Positions 8,093-15,194 of a stretch of DNA of 64,000 nt are shown here, in pieces (the first letter of the stretch is position 1; every line of letters begins with the position of its first letter). The notes beneath the pieces were generated by a model. That model ran no database searches and was not told the DNA's origin. It saw nothing but the letters and a program-made list of their open reading frames with translations. This stretch comes from Thiomicrospira sp. XS5 (GTDB lineage Bacteria > Pseudomonadota > Gammaproteobacteria > Thiomicrospirales > Thiomicrospiraceae), in contig NZ_LQBO01000001.1 of NCBI RefSeq assembly GCF_001507555.1, positions 2,356,001 to 2,420,000 on the forward strand, written 5' to 3'. The position numbers and the translations under genes are program-made.

Positions 8093-8327
8093 GGCTGTTC
8101 AGCCATTGGTCAATCTCCGACTGCCACCAGCCAACTGAGTTCGCCCCCAGCTTGATGGCCTTGGGGAAATTTTCGGTTTTGATCCAGCGGTAAATCGTGG
8201 CCTCGGAAATGCCCAGCATTAAAGCGAGTTCTTTTTTTCGGATAATGCGGTCGTGGCCGCTTGAAGGGATGGCGGGTTCCGCCGGTTTGGGTGGGTTGGC
8301 GTGTAACGCCGTTGGTTGGTTTGTCAT
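8079..8327 (-). CDS. alpA: AlpA-family transcriptional regulator
   Basis: The 82-aa protein has the AlpA helix-turn-helix: RIIRKKELALMLGISEATIYRWIKTENFPKAIKLGANSVGWWQSEIDQWL (residues about 27-77). AlpA-type proteins activate integrase or excision genes in P4-like and CP4-57-like elements, and some act as excisionase-like factors. The first about 25 residues are a low-complexity Pro/Ala-rich extension, so a later start is possible. It is the first gene of the leftward replication operon and so could set both excision and replication. Confidence 0.88.
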   Translation of the reverse strand: MTNQPTALHANPPKPAEPAIPSSGHDRIIRKKELALMLGISEATIYRWIKTENFPKAIKLGANSVGWWQSEIDQWLNSREKA

Positions 8328-8420
8328 TGTTACAACCTCATTTGATTAAATGATTCGCCATGCTATTCGCTTGACTTGGTTGCAAATATAGAAGGTTTTA
8401 ATTAAACAACGAAACGGGAG

Positions 8421-8461
8421 AAATTATTTAATTTTTTCCCAGGATAGGGGAAAAATAATTT
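8421..8461 (-). terminator. AT-rich hairpin after the 302-aa gene
   Basis: An imperfect inverted repeat (aattattta...ttttttccc, then ggggaaaaataatt) with an AGGATA loop lies 16 bp past the stop of the 302-aa gene and upstream of alpA. It probably ends that transcript. Confidence 0.5.
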
Positions 8462-8476
8462 ATTTTATGCCGCTTT

Positions 8477-9385
8477 CTAAACCATTGAATGCTTCTTAAA
8501 AATTTCCATAACTTGGGAATCAATAGAGTCCTCTCCATAATATTCAAGAACAACCCTAACTAGGTTTCTTGTTTCTTCGGGTTTTTCAATAACTTTTCTT
8601 TCAAGGCTCTCTATAGGTGATTCGCCCAACTCACTGTTTTCTTCAAAAAGCTTATTTTTTTCTTCGTCACTCATAGAAATAATCGAGTCAACCGCAGCCA
8701 CTATTCCTGAGTCTATAAATAACTCGCTATCAACCACATTTTTTAAAATATCGTAAAAAAGAGGGTCATCTTTTTTAGTATTCAAGTATTCTTTAAACGA
8801 TATAGGATCATTCATAAACATTGTTTGATAATTTGAATACATTTCTAAAAAGGCTTCTCTTTGTACTTTGAAATATTCGTAGAATTTTTCTTCATCTTTC
8901 TCGAACCGGTTAATAAAACGCTCATAATCACGTCTAATAGTGGATTCAGACTTATTTATCTTTTCTGCAAACTCTCTACATAAACGTGTATATGAATCAC
9001 CTTCTTTAGTGCTTTTAAAGTAAATTTCAATGTATTCTCTTAACCTAAGTGCTTTATTGATTGGAGAACTTGGCCTTCCTCTGCTTTTTTTTGAAATTTG
9101 TTCTTGTTTTTGAACACTCCCCTTTTTAATCAACTTTGATCCAATTTGCCGAATTAAATCCTTACTAGTCGTCGGCGTAGCAAGTAACACACCGTAAGCT
9201 ACCAATAAATCATTTTCTTGATATTTTTCAATATCATCAATATTGCCATTTTTTTTAAACTGCTCGTTCAGTTCATTCACGATTAAATAAGGACTAGCAA
9301 ACTCTTTCTTAACTTCCATAGCTGCTGATTTTGCAATTTTTTCAGTAATTACATCTATAGATGGATACAGTTTTTTTTCTTCCAT
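8477..9385 (-). CDS. Unknown 302-aa AT-rich cargo protein
   Basis: I do not recognise the family. The sequence is helix-rich and charged, with a basic stretch (KKSRGRPSSPINKALRLREY, residues about 100-119) and a segment that looks like a helix-turn-helix (RLCREFAEKINKSESTIRRDYERF, about 134-157). The C-terminal half is acidic. The coding DNA is visibly more AT-rich than its neighbours. It stands alone between TA genes and alpA with its own downstream hairpin, the usual position for late-acquired cargo. A DNA-binding regulator or a defence gene are both conceivable. Confidence 0.65.
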   Translation of the reverse strand: MEEKKLYPSIDVITEKIAKSAAMEVKKEFASPYLIVNELNEQFKKNGNIDDIEKYQENDLLVAYGVLLATPTTSKDLIRQIGSKLIKKGSVQKQEQISKKSRGRPSSPINKALRLREYIEIYFKSTKEGDSYTRLCREFAEKINKSESTIRRDYERFINRFEKDEEKFYEYFKVQREAFLEMYSNYQTMFMNDPISFKEYLNTKKDDPLFYDILKNVVDSELFIDSGIVAAVDSIISMSDEEKNKLFEENSELGESPIESLERKVIEKPEETRNLVRVVLEYYGEDSIDSQVMEIFKKHSMV

Positions 9386-9489
9386 AAGCCCTCCCGGGCA
9401 AAATCCACATTAAATAAAGGTGGCACGGTCAGGCGGGTGGATAGTCCGCTTTTCGATTGGCCGATCTAGGCCGCGCCAGTTCTGTTTTT

Positions 9490-9804
9490 TTAGCCTGTCT
9501 GGTGTGTGTGAATGGTCTGTTCTACTCGACTCAATAGGTTATCCGTTGGCGAATAGTTGGCTCGCTCGATTTTGCCTATATAGGCTTGTGAAACGCCCAT
9601 CAATTCGGCTAGTTGCACTTGTGTTAGGTTGGCCTTTATTCTCATTGCCTTAATGGGGTTGTCGATATAATCCGCCACATTAAACGGAATCATTTCTTCA
9701 TCGTCTGCACCGTCTTGGTGAATGAGTTGCTGGTATTCATCCCACGGAATCACGGCAAATTCTGGGTTTTTGCCAGTTTGGTCATAAATGATCTGTGCGC
9801 TCAT
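9490..9804 (-). CDS. XRE-family antitoxin of a broken TA pair
   Basis: The 104-aa protein has an N-terminal strand-helix segment (IIYDQTGKNPEFAVIPWDEYQQLI) as in antitoxins of RelE-type pairs. An Xre helix-turn-helix follows (ANLTQVQLAELMGVSQAYIGKIERANYSPTDNLLSRVEQ, residues about 58-96). Its ATG overlaps the stop of a truncated toxin frame (ATGA). It is intact although its toxin is not, so it could still repress a promoter or neutralise a related toxin elsewhere. Confidence 0.75.
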   Translation of the reverse strand: MSAQIIYDQTGKNPEFAVIPWDEYQQLIHQDGADDEEMIPFNVADYIDNPIKAMRIKANLTQVQLAELMGVSQAYIGKIERANYSPTDNLLSRVEQTIHTHQTG

Positions 9805-9980
9805 TGGTAAATATCCTTTCTGTGTCCTATCTTCTCTATGCCAATAATCTTTAATTGGTCATCTCTATCAAATAGCACTCGGTATTGTCCAACTCTAAGC
9901 CGGTATTGAGCGGCTGAATGATTGGTTAAGGGCTTTACGTCCAAGGCAGTTCTATTGTAATTTAGTGCGCTGCAAGTTCT
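9801..9980 (-). pseudogene. Truncated RelE-type toxin remnant
   Basis: Translating the minus strand here gives about 59 residues ending AAQYRLRVGQYRVLFDRDD ... IIGIEKIGHRKDIYQ, which is the unmistakable C-terminal half of a RelE toxin. There is no suitable ATG, and an in-frame stop lies just upstream at 9981-9983, inside the neighbouring higA. Normal RelE toxins are about 85-95 aa, so the N-terminal third is missing. The lost part was probably removed when the second higBA module came to abut it. Confidence 0.8.
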
Positions 9981-10249
9981 TTATATAGGCTTGGATTATC
10001 TTCAATACTAGCCAACACCTTGGCAGCCAATCCGGTTGGGTTTCGTCTTTTGGCCTCCCAGCTTTTTATGGTATCCACACTGGTGCCAAGTGCTTGAGCG
10101 AACTCGGATTGGGTAGCATTTAACTTGGCACGTATTGCCTTCACATCTGCCACTTCATAGCGTGTTACCCGCGTAGGCTTTACCTTGCCACGTTCAATGT
10201 TTACCGCCTCTTCCACTGACGCTTTTAATTCATTAAAAAACTCGCTCAT
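9962..10249 (-). CDS. HigA2-type antitoxin, XRE family
   Basis: The 95-aa protein has a HigA-2-like layout: an N-terminal helix (MSEFFNELKASVEEAVNIERGK), then the linker VTRYEVADVKAIRAKLNATQSEFAQALGTSVDTIKSWEAKRRNPTG with an Xre helix-turn-helix (residues about 35-72). It lies 2 bp after the toxin stop. It should neutralise the product of the upstream gene and bind the palindrome at 10586-10598. Confidence 0.85.
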   Translation of the reverse strand: MSEFFNELKASVEEAVNIERGKVKPTRVTRYEVADVKAIRAKLNATQSEFAQALGTSVDTIKSWEAKRRNPTGLAAKVLASIEDNPSLYKELAAH

Positions 10250-10251
10250 TT

Positions 10252-10581
10252 CTACTCTCCATCTAACTGTTTTGCTAGTTGTTTAAGTTGTTTTTTTTCA
10301 GCCGCACTTAAATTATCTTGTTTTGACTTTGGGTAGGCCATTACCAGGTAAATTTTTGTATGGCGAATGTAGTAATAAATAACCCTTACACCACCGCTTT
10401 TTCCTTTTCCGGCTAGAGCCATTCGAACCTTTCGAAAACCACCTGTACCTTGAATCAAGTCTCCTTTTTCGGGCTGCTGAATAAGGTCTACCTGTAATTT
10501 TGTTATGTCTTCATCTGTGGCTATTGAGTCAATTTGTTTTGTGAAAATTGACGTTTCGATAAATTCTATTGCAGCTTTCAT
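10252..10581 (-). CDS. RelE/HigB2-type toxin
   Basis: Starting at the ATG at 10581 the protein is 109 aa (MKAAIEFIETSIFTK...). It carries the HigB-2 pattern GDLIQGTGGFRKVRMALAGKGKSGGVRVIYYYIRHTKIYLVMAYPKSKQDNLS, with basic and aromatic residues expected in the RNase centre. A TTG start seven codons earlier is possible but would overlap the operator. It pairs with the antitoxin gene 2 bp downstream. It is the second TA module of the element. Confidence 0.85.
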   Translation of the reverse strand: MKAAIEFIETSIFTKQIDSIATDEDITKLQVDLIQQPEKGDLIQGTGGFRKVRMALAGKGKSGGVRVIYYYIRHTKIYLVMAYPKSKQDNLSAAEKKQLKQLAKQLDGE

Positions 10582-10585
10582 AATA

Positions 10586-10598
10586 TGTACATTGTACA
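10586..10598 (-). promoter_or_regulatory. TGTACA palindrome upstream of second TA module
   Basis: TGTACA-T-TGTACA is a 13-bp inverted repeat ending 4 bp before the toxin ATG. It is the likely autoregulatory operator. It differs completely from the TATAACG operators of the first module. Confidence 0.55.
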
Positions 10599-10655
10599 CC
10601 AATCTTTAAAAAAGTAAAGAATCCGTAACGCTGTTTTTAATGAATGCATTATGGT

Positions 10656-10860
10656 TCACGCCTCTGTTTTGAATAATGACACCACATCCGCACCGGCTTT
10701 AATGCCGTCTAAATGATTCGCCCAGGCCTGCATCATGTCCGCTCTTTGGGTTAGGTATTCGGCTTTGTTGTAGGTTTCCCTTACCGTATCCTTACCGCCT
10801 TCGTACGCTAGTTGTTTTCGATATGGTCACGATTAAAGCCTTACTCTTTTAACAAGGTGC
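10656..10860 (-). pseudogene. Duplicate 3' fragment of the integrase gene
   Basis: The minus strand encodes ... DTVRETYNKAEYLTQRADMMQAWANHLDGIKAGADVVSLF, nearly identical to the C-terminus of the integrase at 11614. A one-base deletion in the ttgttttcgatatgg segment breaks the frame compared with the intact copy (ttgcttttcgatatgg), and homology fades beyond 10855. About 20 bp downstream of the stop is shared as well. It marks a former tandem element or a duplication that brought in the yggL-like gene. Confidence 0.88.
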
Positions 10861-10898
10861 CAGCATTACGTTAAATTGTATCCAACCTTGATGGCCGG

Positions 10899-11219
10899 CT
10901 AACCATAATAGGCATTGACCAAATCGCTAATTTCGCAATCAGTACAATGCCTCTCTAGCCATTCTTTAACGGCTTGCCTGTCGTCTTCATCTGGGGAACC
11001 GTAGCGCTGCTGAGAGGCTATAAAGCCATCAAAGCGGTCTAATTCACCTCCCCCACCAAACAGCAATCCACGGCGTTCTATAAAGTCCAGAAATGAATCA
11101 ATAAATTCATCATAACTCTGTCCATTCTTGAGAGAGCATTGGGCTTTAACTTCAAACCCATAAACGCTGAATTCATCTAAATAAAGCTTTTTTCTTAGTC
11201 GTCTGCTGCGAGTAGCCAT
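10899..11219 (-). CDS. yggL: YggL family (DUF469) 50S-ribosome-associated protein
   Basis: The 106-aa protein shows the YggL signature: RSRRLRKKLYLDEFSVYGFEVKA at the start, then FIERRGLLFGGGGELDRFDGFI and a C-terminal DDRQAVKEWLERH. E. coli YggL (about 108 aa) binds the 50S subunit. Such a housekeeping-like gene inside an integrated element is unusual. It lies between an integrase fragment (10656-10860) and the intact integrase, so it looks like captured cargo. Whether the chromosome has its own copy cannot be seen here. Confidence 0.85.
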   Translation of the reverse strand: MATRSRRLRKKLYLDEFSVYGFEVKAQCSLKNGQSYDEFIDSFLDFIERRGLLFGGGGELDRFDGFIASQQRYGSPDEDDRQAVKEWLERHCTDCEISDLVNAYYG

Positions 11220-11613
11220 GTGTGTATTTTTTCCTTAGCTTGACTTGTTTCGTGTTCTTTAGCCCATGTTGGCTGAATACCAAATTAAAGGGTGTTAAAA
11301 ATGTTACACCCATTCATTTTTGGCCCTCAATCGTTGCCATTTTGCTGTTTGTTCTGGCCGGGTGATTTTGGCCGGTGGCACATCAAAAAGCTGTTTTCTT
11401 AATGAATTTTACTTAAAATTTGCTAAATCTGTACCGTTTGTACCGTTTTGAAAATAAAAACGGTACGGGCTTAAACCCTTTCTGGGGGCGGCTTGTACCG
11501 CTTGTACCGTTTGTACCGTTGTTTTTAACGAATGTATTATGGTTCACGGCAGAAAAATGCCGGTGAAAAAATGTTACACCTCTCCATTTTTTTGGGGTTT
11601 TATGTCCAGCGGA
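11220..11613. repeat. Intergenic region with TTGTACCGT iterons (right cluster)
   Basis: No gene is present. Two 9-bp units lie at about 11429-11446, one inverted copy (acggtac) at 11459-11466, and three tandem units at 11493-11519 (ttgtaccgc, ttgtaccgt, ttgtaccgt). The orientation is opposite to the 2111-2201 cluster. Two copies of aatgttacacc...ccattttt (around 11299 and 11570) and a small hairpin (ggcagaaaaatgcc, 11550) are also present. The 3' part matches sequence beside the integrase fragment at 10633-10658. Confidence 0.7.
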
Positions 11614-12906
11614 TTATTCATTTTTGGCAAACAGTGGCACCACATCCGCACCAGCTTTAATGCCGTCTAAATGATTCGCCCATGCCTGCATCATGTCCGC
11701 TCTTTGGGTTAGGTATTCGGCTTTGTTGTAGGTTTCCCTTACCGTATCCTTACCGCCTTCGTGCGCCAGTTGCTTTTCGATATGGTCACGATTAAAGCCT
11801 TGTTCGTTTAATAGCGTGCTGGCGGTGTGGCGGAAGCCGTGGGCGGTTTGTCTGCCTTTGAAGCCAATGCGGTGCAGTCCGGCGTTAAGGCTTTGTTCAC
11901 TGATTGGCCGTGCTTTGGTTCTGGGGGATGGGAATACAAAGTCGGTGCCGTCACTGAAGACCAGCATGGATTCAATGAGGGTGCGGGTCTGTTGGCTTAG
12001 GGGCACAATGTGTTCCCGCCCCATTTTCATGCGGTCGGCTTTAATGGTGATGGCCCCGTGTTTCAGGGTGGCCGTGCCCAGCTTTAAATCATCGGTCAGA
12101 TTAATTTCATCCCACCTTAGCCCGGCCAGTTCATTGGGTCTTAAAAAAACATAGGGGGCGAGTTTTAAGGCGGTGGCGGTGCTGATGTCGCCCAGGTAGC
12201 CATCAATGGCGTTCAATAGTTGGTGGAGGTCTCCGCGCTCTGAAATGTGGCTGAAGTTGGTTTTCTTTTGTTTTTGGAAAATGTCATTGGGTAGGTCTCG
12301 CACCGGATCACGTTCACAATGCCCCATGCCGACACCATAGCGGAAAATACGGCTGGCGTACTGGCGGCTTCGTTTGAGAGTTTCCAGTATGCCCTTGGCT
12401 TCGATTTCTTTTAGGGCACGGATAATATCTTTGGGTTTAATGTCTTCGGCGGGCAAATTTCCCAGCAATGGGATCAGGTGGGCTTCCACCCGTTCGCGTA
12501 TGTCTTTGGCGTAACCGATTTTCCAACTGTCACCGCCTTTGCTTTCACTGTTGTGGTGGTGCCATTCTTCAAACAGTTGCCGAAAGGTCAGGCGTTCGGC
12601 CTGGGCTTGCTGGCGTGCCGCTTCTTCAGCCTGTTGGGCTTGCTGTTGCTTTTTGTGGTCGTTGGGGTGAATGCCTTGTTTGACCAGTGCCTTAATGTCG
12701 TCACGGGCTTGCCGGGCTTCGGCCAGTGTCATGTTGGGGTATTCGCCTAGGGTGGCCTTGCTTTCCTTGCCGTTTAACTTGAATCGGTAACGGAAATACT
12801 TTGAACCACTGGGCATCACTTCGACAAATAGCCCGACACCGTCCGTTAGCTTGTAGCGTTTGCTTTGTGTTTTGGCTTTGCGAATTGCTGTATCTGTAAG
12901 CGCCAT
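11614..12906 (-). CDS. int: P4-type tyrosine integrase
   Basis: The start at 12906 (MALTDTAIRKAKTQSKRY) has a GGAG ribosome site and is the family's standard start, giving 430 aa; a longer frame to 12990 runs through repeats and is unlikely. The N-terminal DUF4102 arm-binding domain (residues 1-90, VGLFVEVMPSGSKYFRYRF) is followed by a core-binding helix bundle. The catalytic domain shows Arg in LRPNELAGLRW, HGFRHTAS, and LAHEGGKDTVRETYNKAEYL with His and nucleophilic Tyr. It should integrate and excise the element at tRNA-Ser. It reads away from the tRNA. Confidence 0.95.
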   Translation of the reverse strand: MALTDTAIRKAKTQSKRYKLTDGVGLFVEVMPSGSKYFRYRFKLNGKESKATLGEYPNMTLAEARQARDDIKALVKQGIHPNDHKKQQQAQQAEEAARQQAQAERLTFRQLFEEWHHHNSESKGGDSWKIGYAKDIRERVEAHLIPLLGNLPAEDIKPKDIIRALKEIEAKGILETLKRSRQYASRIFRYGVGMGHCERDPVRDLPNDIFQKQKKTNFSHISERGDLHQLLNAIDGYLGDISTATALKLAPYVFLRPNELAGLRWDEINLTDDLKLGTATLKHGAITIKADRMKMGREHIVPLSQQTRTLIESMLVFSDGTDFVFPSPRTKARPISEQSLNAGLHRIGFKGRQTAHGFRHTASTLLNEQGFNRDHIEKQLAHEGGKDTVRETYNKAEYLTQRADMMQAWANHLDGIKAGADVVPLFAKNE

Positions 12907-12914
12907 ACCATCAA

Positions 12915-12992
12915 CTCCGAAGGGCAAAAAGTGGGCACAAAATGAAACCAGTGGGCACACTCTGCAAATTGTGCCCGCTTTTGTGCCCACTT
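12915..12992. repeat. Right-end candidate integrase arm sites
   Basis: The 24-bp block at 12969-12992 is identical to 732-755 and in the same orientation. Two inverted cores (agtgggcacaaaatg near 12930 and agtgggcacactctg near 12951) lie next to it. The region sits directly upstream of int, so integrase binding here could also repress its own promoter. Confidence 0.55.
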
Positions 12993-13076
12993 AATTATGC
13001 GCTTGGGTGGTATCTGATGCAACCCCATGAAACACTAAAACGACCTAAGTTATTGATTTTATAGAACTGAAGACAT

Positions 13077-13098
13077 AAAAAAAGCGCTTATGAAACGC
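13077..13098 (-). terminator. Terminator of tRNA-Ser
   Basis: Read on the minus strand, AGCG-TTTCATAA-GCGCT is followed by a run of T. It lies 16 bp past the tRNA 3' end, inside the element side of the junction. Confidence 0.55.
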
Positions 13099-13113
13099 TA
13101 TGAATTAAGAATA

Positions 13114-13133
13114 TGGCGGTGAAAGAGGGATTC
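13114..13133. repeat. Proximal attachment site within tRNA-Ser
   Basis: The 3' 20 bases of the tRNA gene recur as a 19-base copy at 670-688. The tRNA copy is complete, so integration kept the gene functional. Confidence 0.85.
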
Positions 13134-13206
13134 GAACCCTCGATGGAGCTACAAACCCCATACTCCCTTAGCAGGGGAGCGCCTTCAGCCTCTCGGCCAT
13201 TTCACC
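13114..13206 (-). tRNA. serV: tRNA-Ser(GCU)
   Basis: The 93-nt gene starts GGTGAAA, which pairs with TTTCACC at the 3' end, and encodes its own CCA. It has a long variable arm, the T-loop GGTTCGAATCC, and the anticodon GCT in a CTGCTAA loop. Its 3' 20 bases serve as the attachment site of the integrated element. The position next to csrA matches the csrA-serV order of gammaproteobacteria. Confidence 0.97.
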
Positions 13207-13326
13207 GTATCGATTCGGATTAAAAGAACTTTAATCCTGCTGTTTGTGGCGCGTATGATACCTTGATTTAAGGTGCTTGTAAACAGAGTTTGGCGGATTG
13301 ACGTCAATTTTTTGAATACGTTCGAA

Positions 13327-13548
13327 TCACTCTGCAACTGCAACCTTAGCTTCGGCGATCGGGGCCGCTTCTTGTTGGGCTTCCGGAGCTTCTTTTTCCT
13401 TGATCAGCAATTCTTCGCGCTGAATTTGAACCTCTTTTGGCGCCTCAATTCCCAAACGAACTTGGCCGCTTTTTAAACCCACTACGGTCAACTTGATATT
13501 GTCGCCAATGATAAGTGTTTCTCCAACACGTCGTGTTAATACCAGCAT
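13327..13548 (-). CDS. csrA: Carbon storage regulator CsrA
   Basis: The first about 47 residues follow CsrA closely ([24 protein letters not shown] ... [15 protein letters not shown]). They include the N-terminal Leu/Arg residues and the conserved Arg in QREE that contacts GGA motifs in RNA. The protein is 73 aa because of an acidic/Ala-rich tail ([23 protein letters not shown]), longer than the usual 60-65 aa. CsrA dimers bind mRNA leaders and control translation. It lies downstream of lysC and next to tRNA-Ser. Confidence 0.97.
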   Translation of the reverse strand: MLVLTRRVGETLIIGDNIKLTVVGLKSGQVRLGIEAPKEVQIQREELLIKEKEAPEAQQEAAPIAEAKVAVAE

Positions 13549-13675
13549 GACTCAATCCCTTTGTTATGCGTATTTCAAAGGGTATAGTTTAAACTTATTA
13601 AACCCCAAATTCTATTTATATTTCTTATCGTAGTGATAAAGCCAGACTAATAAGGTTTACTTATTCCGGGCAATA

Positions 13676-13700
13676 AAAAACCCGGATAAACCGGGTTTCT
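13676..13700 (-). terminator. lysC terminator
   Basis: A CCCGG-ATAAA-CCGGG hairpin with flanking A/T runs lies 20 bp after the lysC stop codon. Confidence 0.8.
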
Positions 13701-13717
13701 TTTAAAACAACATTGAA

Positions 13718-14944
13718 TTACTTGTCCAGTTCAAAGGCTTCGTGTAATGCCTGAACCGCTTCTTCCAAATATTCTTCACCAATCACCACTGAAATTTTGA
13801 TTTCCGTGGTCCCGATCATTTGAATATTGATGTTATGATCTGCCAGAGTTTTAAACATGGTGCTGGCGATACCGGAATGCGACTTCATACCCACACCGAC
13901 CATCGACAGTTTTGCAATGGTATCGTCACAAATAATCTCACGCACGCCCAATTCCATCGCATGTTTTTCCAGGACTTTTTTAGCGGTATGCAAATCGCCA
14001 CGCGCCACCGTAAAGGTAAAGTCAGTGGTGCCGTCGACACTCTGGTTTTGGATAATCATGTCGATTTCGATATTGGCATCGGAAATCGGTCCCAGAATCT
14101 GGAAGGCCACACCCGGCTTATCCGGCACACCCAATACCATCAATTTCGCTTCATCACGGCTGAAGGCTATGCCGGATATTAAAGGTTTTTCCATATCTAA
14201 ATCCTCAAAATCTTCTTCCGAGATGAGAAGTGTCCCACCCCCTTCTTTCATAGACGACAAGACGCGCAACGGCACTTTATATTTGCTGGCAAATTCCACC
14301 GAGCGAATCTGCAACACTTTCGCCCCCAAACTGGCGAGTTCCAACATTTCATCAAAGGTAACCACATCCAACCGTTTGGCTTCCGGCACCACTCGCGGAT
14401 CGGTGGTGTAAACCCCGTCCACATCGGTGTAAATCTGGCACTCATCCGCTTGCAAAGCTGCGGCCAAGGCCACGGCCGTGGTATCGGAACCGCCACGTCC
14501 CAGCGTGGTAATATCACCATCTGGCGTCACGCCCTGGAAACCGGCAACCACAACCACTTTCCCCTGAGTTAATTGCCCTTTGATCTTATCGGAATCAATA
14601 TCTTCAATACGCGCCTTGGAGTGAATATCATTGGTCTTGATCGGCACTTGCCAGCCGGTGTAGGAAACGGCATCGTAACCATTCTGCTGCAACGCCATGC
14701 TCAGCAACGCAATGGTGACCTGCTCCCCCGTTGTCAGCAACACATCCATTTCCCGGCGGGAAGGCTGCTCTTGAATTTCATGTGCCAGCGCGGTCAGCCG
14801 GTTTGTTTCTCCACTCATGGCGGAGACCGCAACGACGAGCTGATGCCCTTCGTCCACAAATTTCGCGACCTTTTTCGCGACATTCTGGATACGCTCGACA
14901 TTCCCGACCGACGTCCCACCATATTTTTGAACAATTAATGCCAT
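13718..14944 (-). CDS. lysC: Aspartate kinase
   Basis: The 408-aa enzyme opens with MALIVQKYGGTSVGNVERIQ (kinase signature) and has the two C-terminal ACT domains of the alpha/beta-type aspartokinase (residues about 265-405; LMVLGVPDKPGVAFQILGPIS, LSMVGVGMKSHSGIASTMF). It phosphorylates aspartate as the first step to Lys, Thr and Met, and is normally feedback-inhibited through the ACT domains. An internal Met (MEKPLISGIAF) could start a separate beta subunit as in related enzymes, but that is not proven. A terminator separates it from alaS. Confidence 0.96.
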   Translation of the reverse strand: MALIVQKYGGTSVGNVERIQNVAKKVAKFVDEGHQLVVAVSAMSGETNRLTALAHEIQEQPSRREMDVLLTTGEQVTIALLSMALQQNGYDAVSYTGWQVPIKTNDIHSKARIEDIDSDKIKGQLTQGKVVVVAGFQGVTPDGDITTLGRGGSDTTAVALAAALQADECQIYTDVDGVYTTDPRVVPEAKRLDVVTFDEMLELASLGAKVLQIRSVEFASKYKVPLRVLSSMKEGGGTLLISEEDFEDLDMEKPLISGIAFSRDEAKLMVLGVPDKPGVAFQILGPISDANIEIDMIIQNQSVDGTTDFTFTVARGDLHTAKKVLEKHAMELGVREIICDDTIAKLSMVGVGMKSHSGIASTMFKTLADHNINIQMIGTTEIKISVVIGEEYLEEAVQALHEAFELDK

Positions 14945-15018
14945 CTATGATTTTGCCTTCTTAACGAAACCATGTTTTCCCATCTTAACGCCGTAAATCG
15001 ACTTGCCTCAAGTCAAAA

Positions 15019-15050
15019 AACCGCACAGGGCCAAACGCCCATGTGCGGTT
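15019..15050 (-). terminator. alaS terminator
   Basis: Read on the minus strand, an ACCGCACA/TGTGCGGT stem with an inner GGGC/GCCC pair ends in six T. It separates alaS from lysC. Confidence 0.8.
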
Positions 15051-15137
15051 AATCTTGAAGGTTTCAGTCGCTTATCAAACGATTCCGATAGGGTTGTTGA
15101 TTGAAACCAAGGGTAACGGCATCTTTGCCGTTTTCGA

Positions 15138-15147
15138 CCAGGCCTGG
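15138..15147. repeat. CCAGGCCTGG palindrome (alaS-lysC intergenic)
   Basis: This is an exact copy of the 10-bp palindrome that recurs across the window. Here it has no T tract of its own, and the alaS terminator lies about 90 bp further on. Confidence 0.9.
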
Positions 15148-15194
15148 CCGATACCAGCCCGAATATTTCATACATTTTCTATGAAACACTCGGG

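Larger units (their letters stand above)
670..13133. mobile_element. Integrative element at tRNA-Ser(GCU), P4-satellite-like
   Basis: The right boundary is the 3' end of the tRNA-Ser gene, and the left boundary is a 19-bp imperfect copy of that end. In between are a tyrosine integrase next to the tRNA, an AlpA-like regulator, a primase and a DUF927-type helicase, toxin-antitoxin modules and unknown cargo. No capsid, portal or conjugation genes are visible, so it should be non-autonomous for transfer, either a satellite or an excising-replicating island. The host palindrome CCAGGCCTGG also occurs inside it (5690, 7934, plus 9/10 copies at 2384 and 10722). This suggests long residence in the same lineage. 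Confidence 0.9.

Noticed and set aside
12907-12990. N-terminal extension of the integrase to 12990
   Set aside because: The extra residues translate the TGTGCCC repeats. The start at 12906 has a ribosome site and the standard MALTD beginning.
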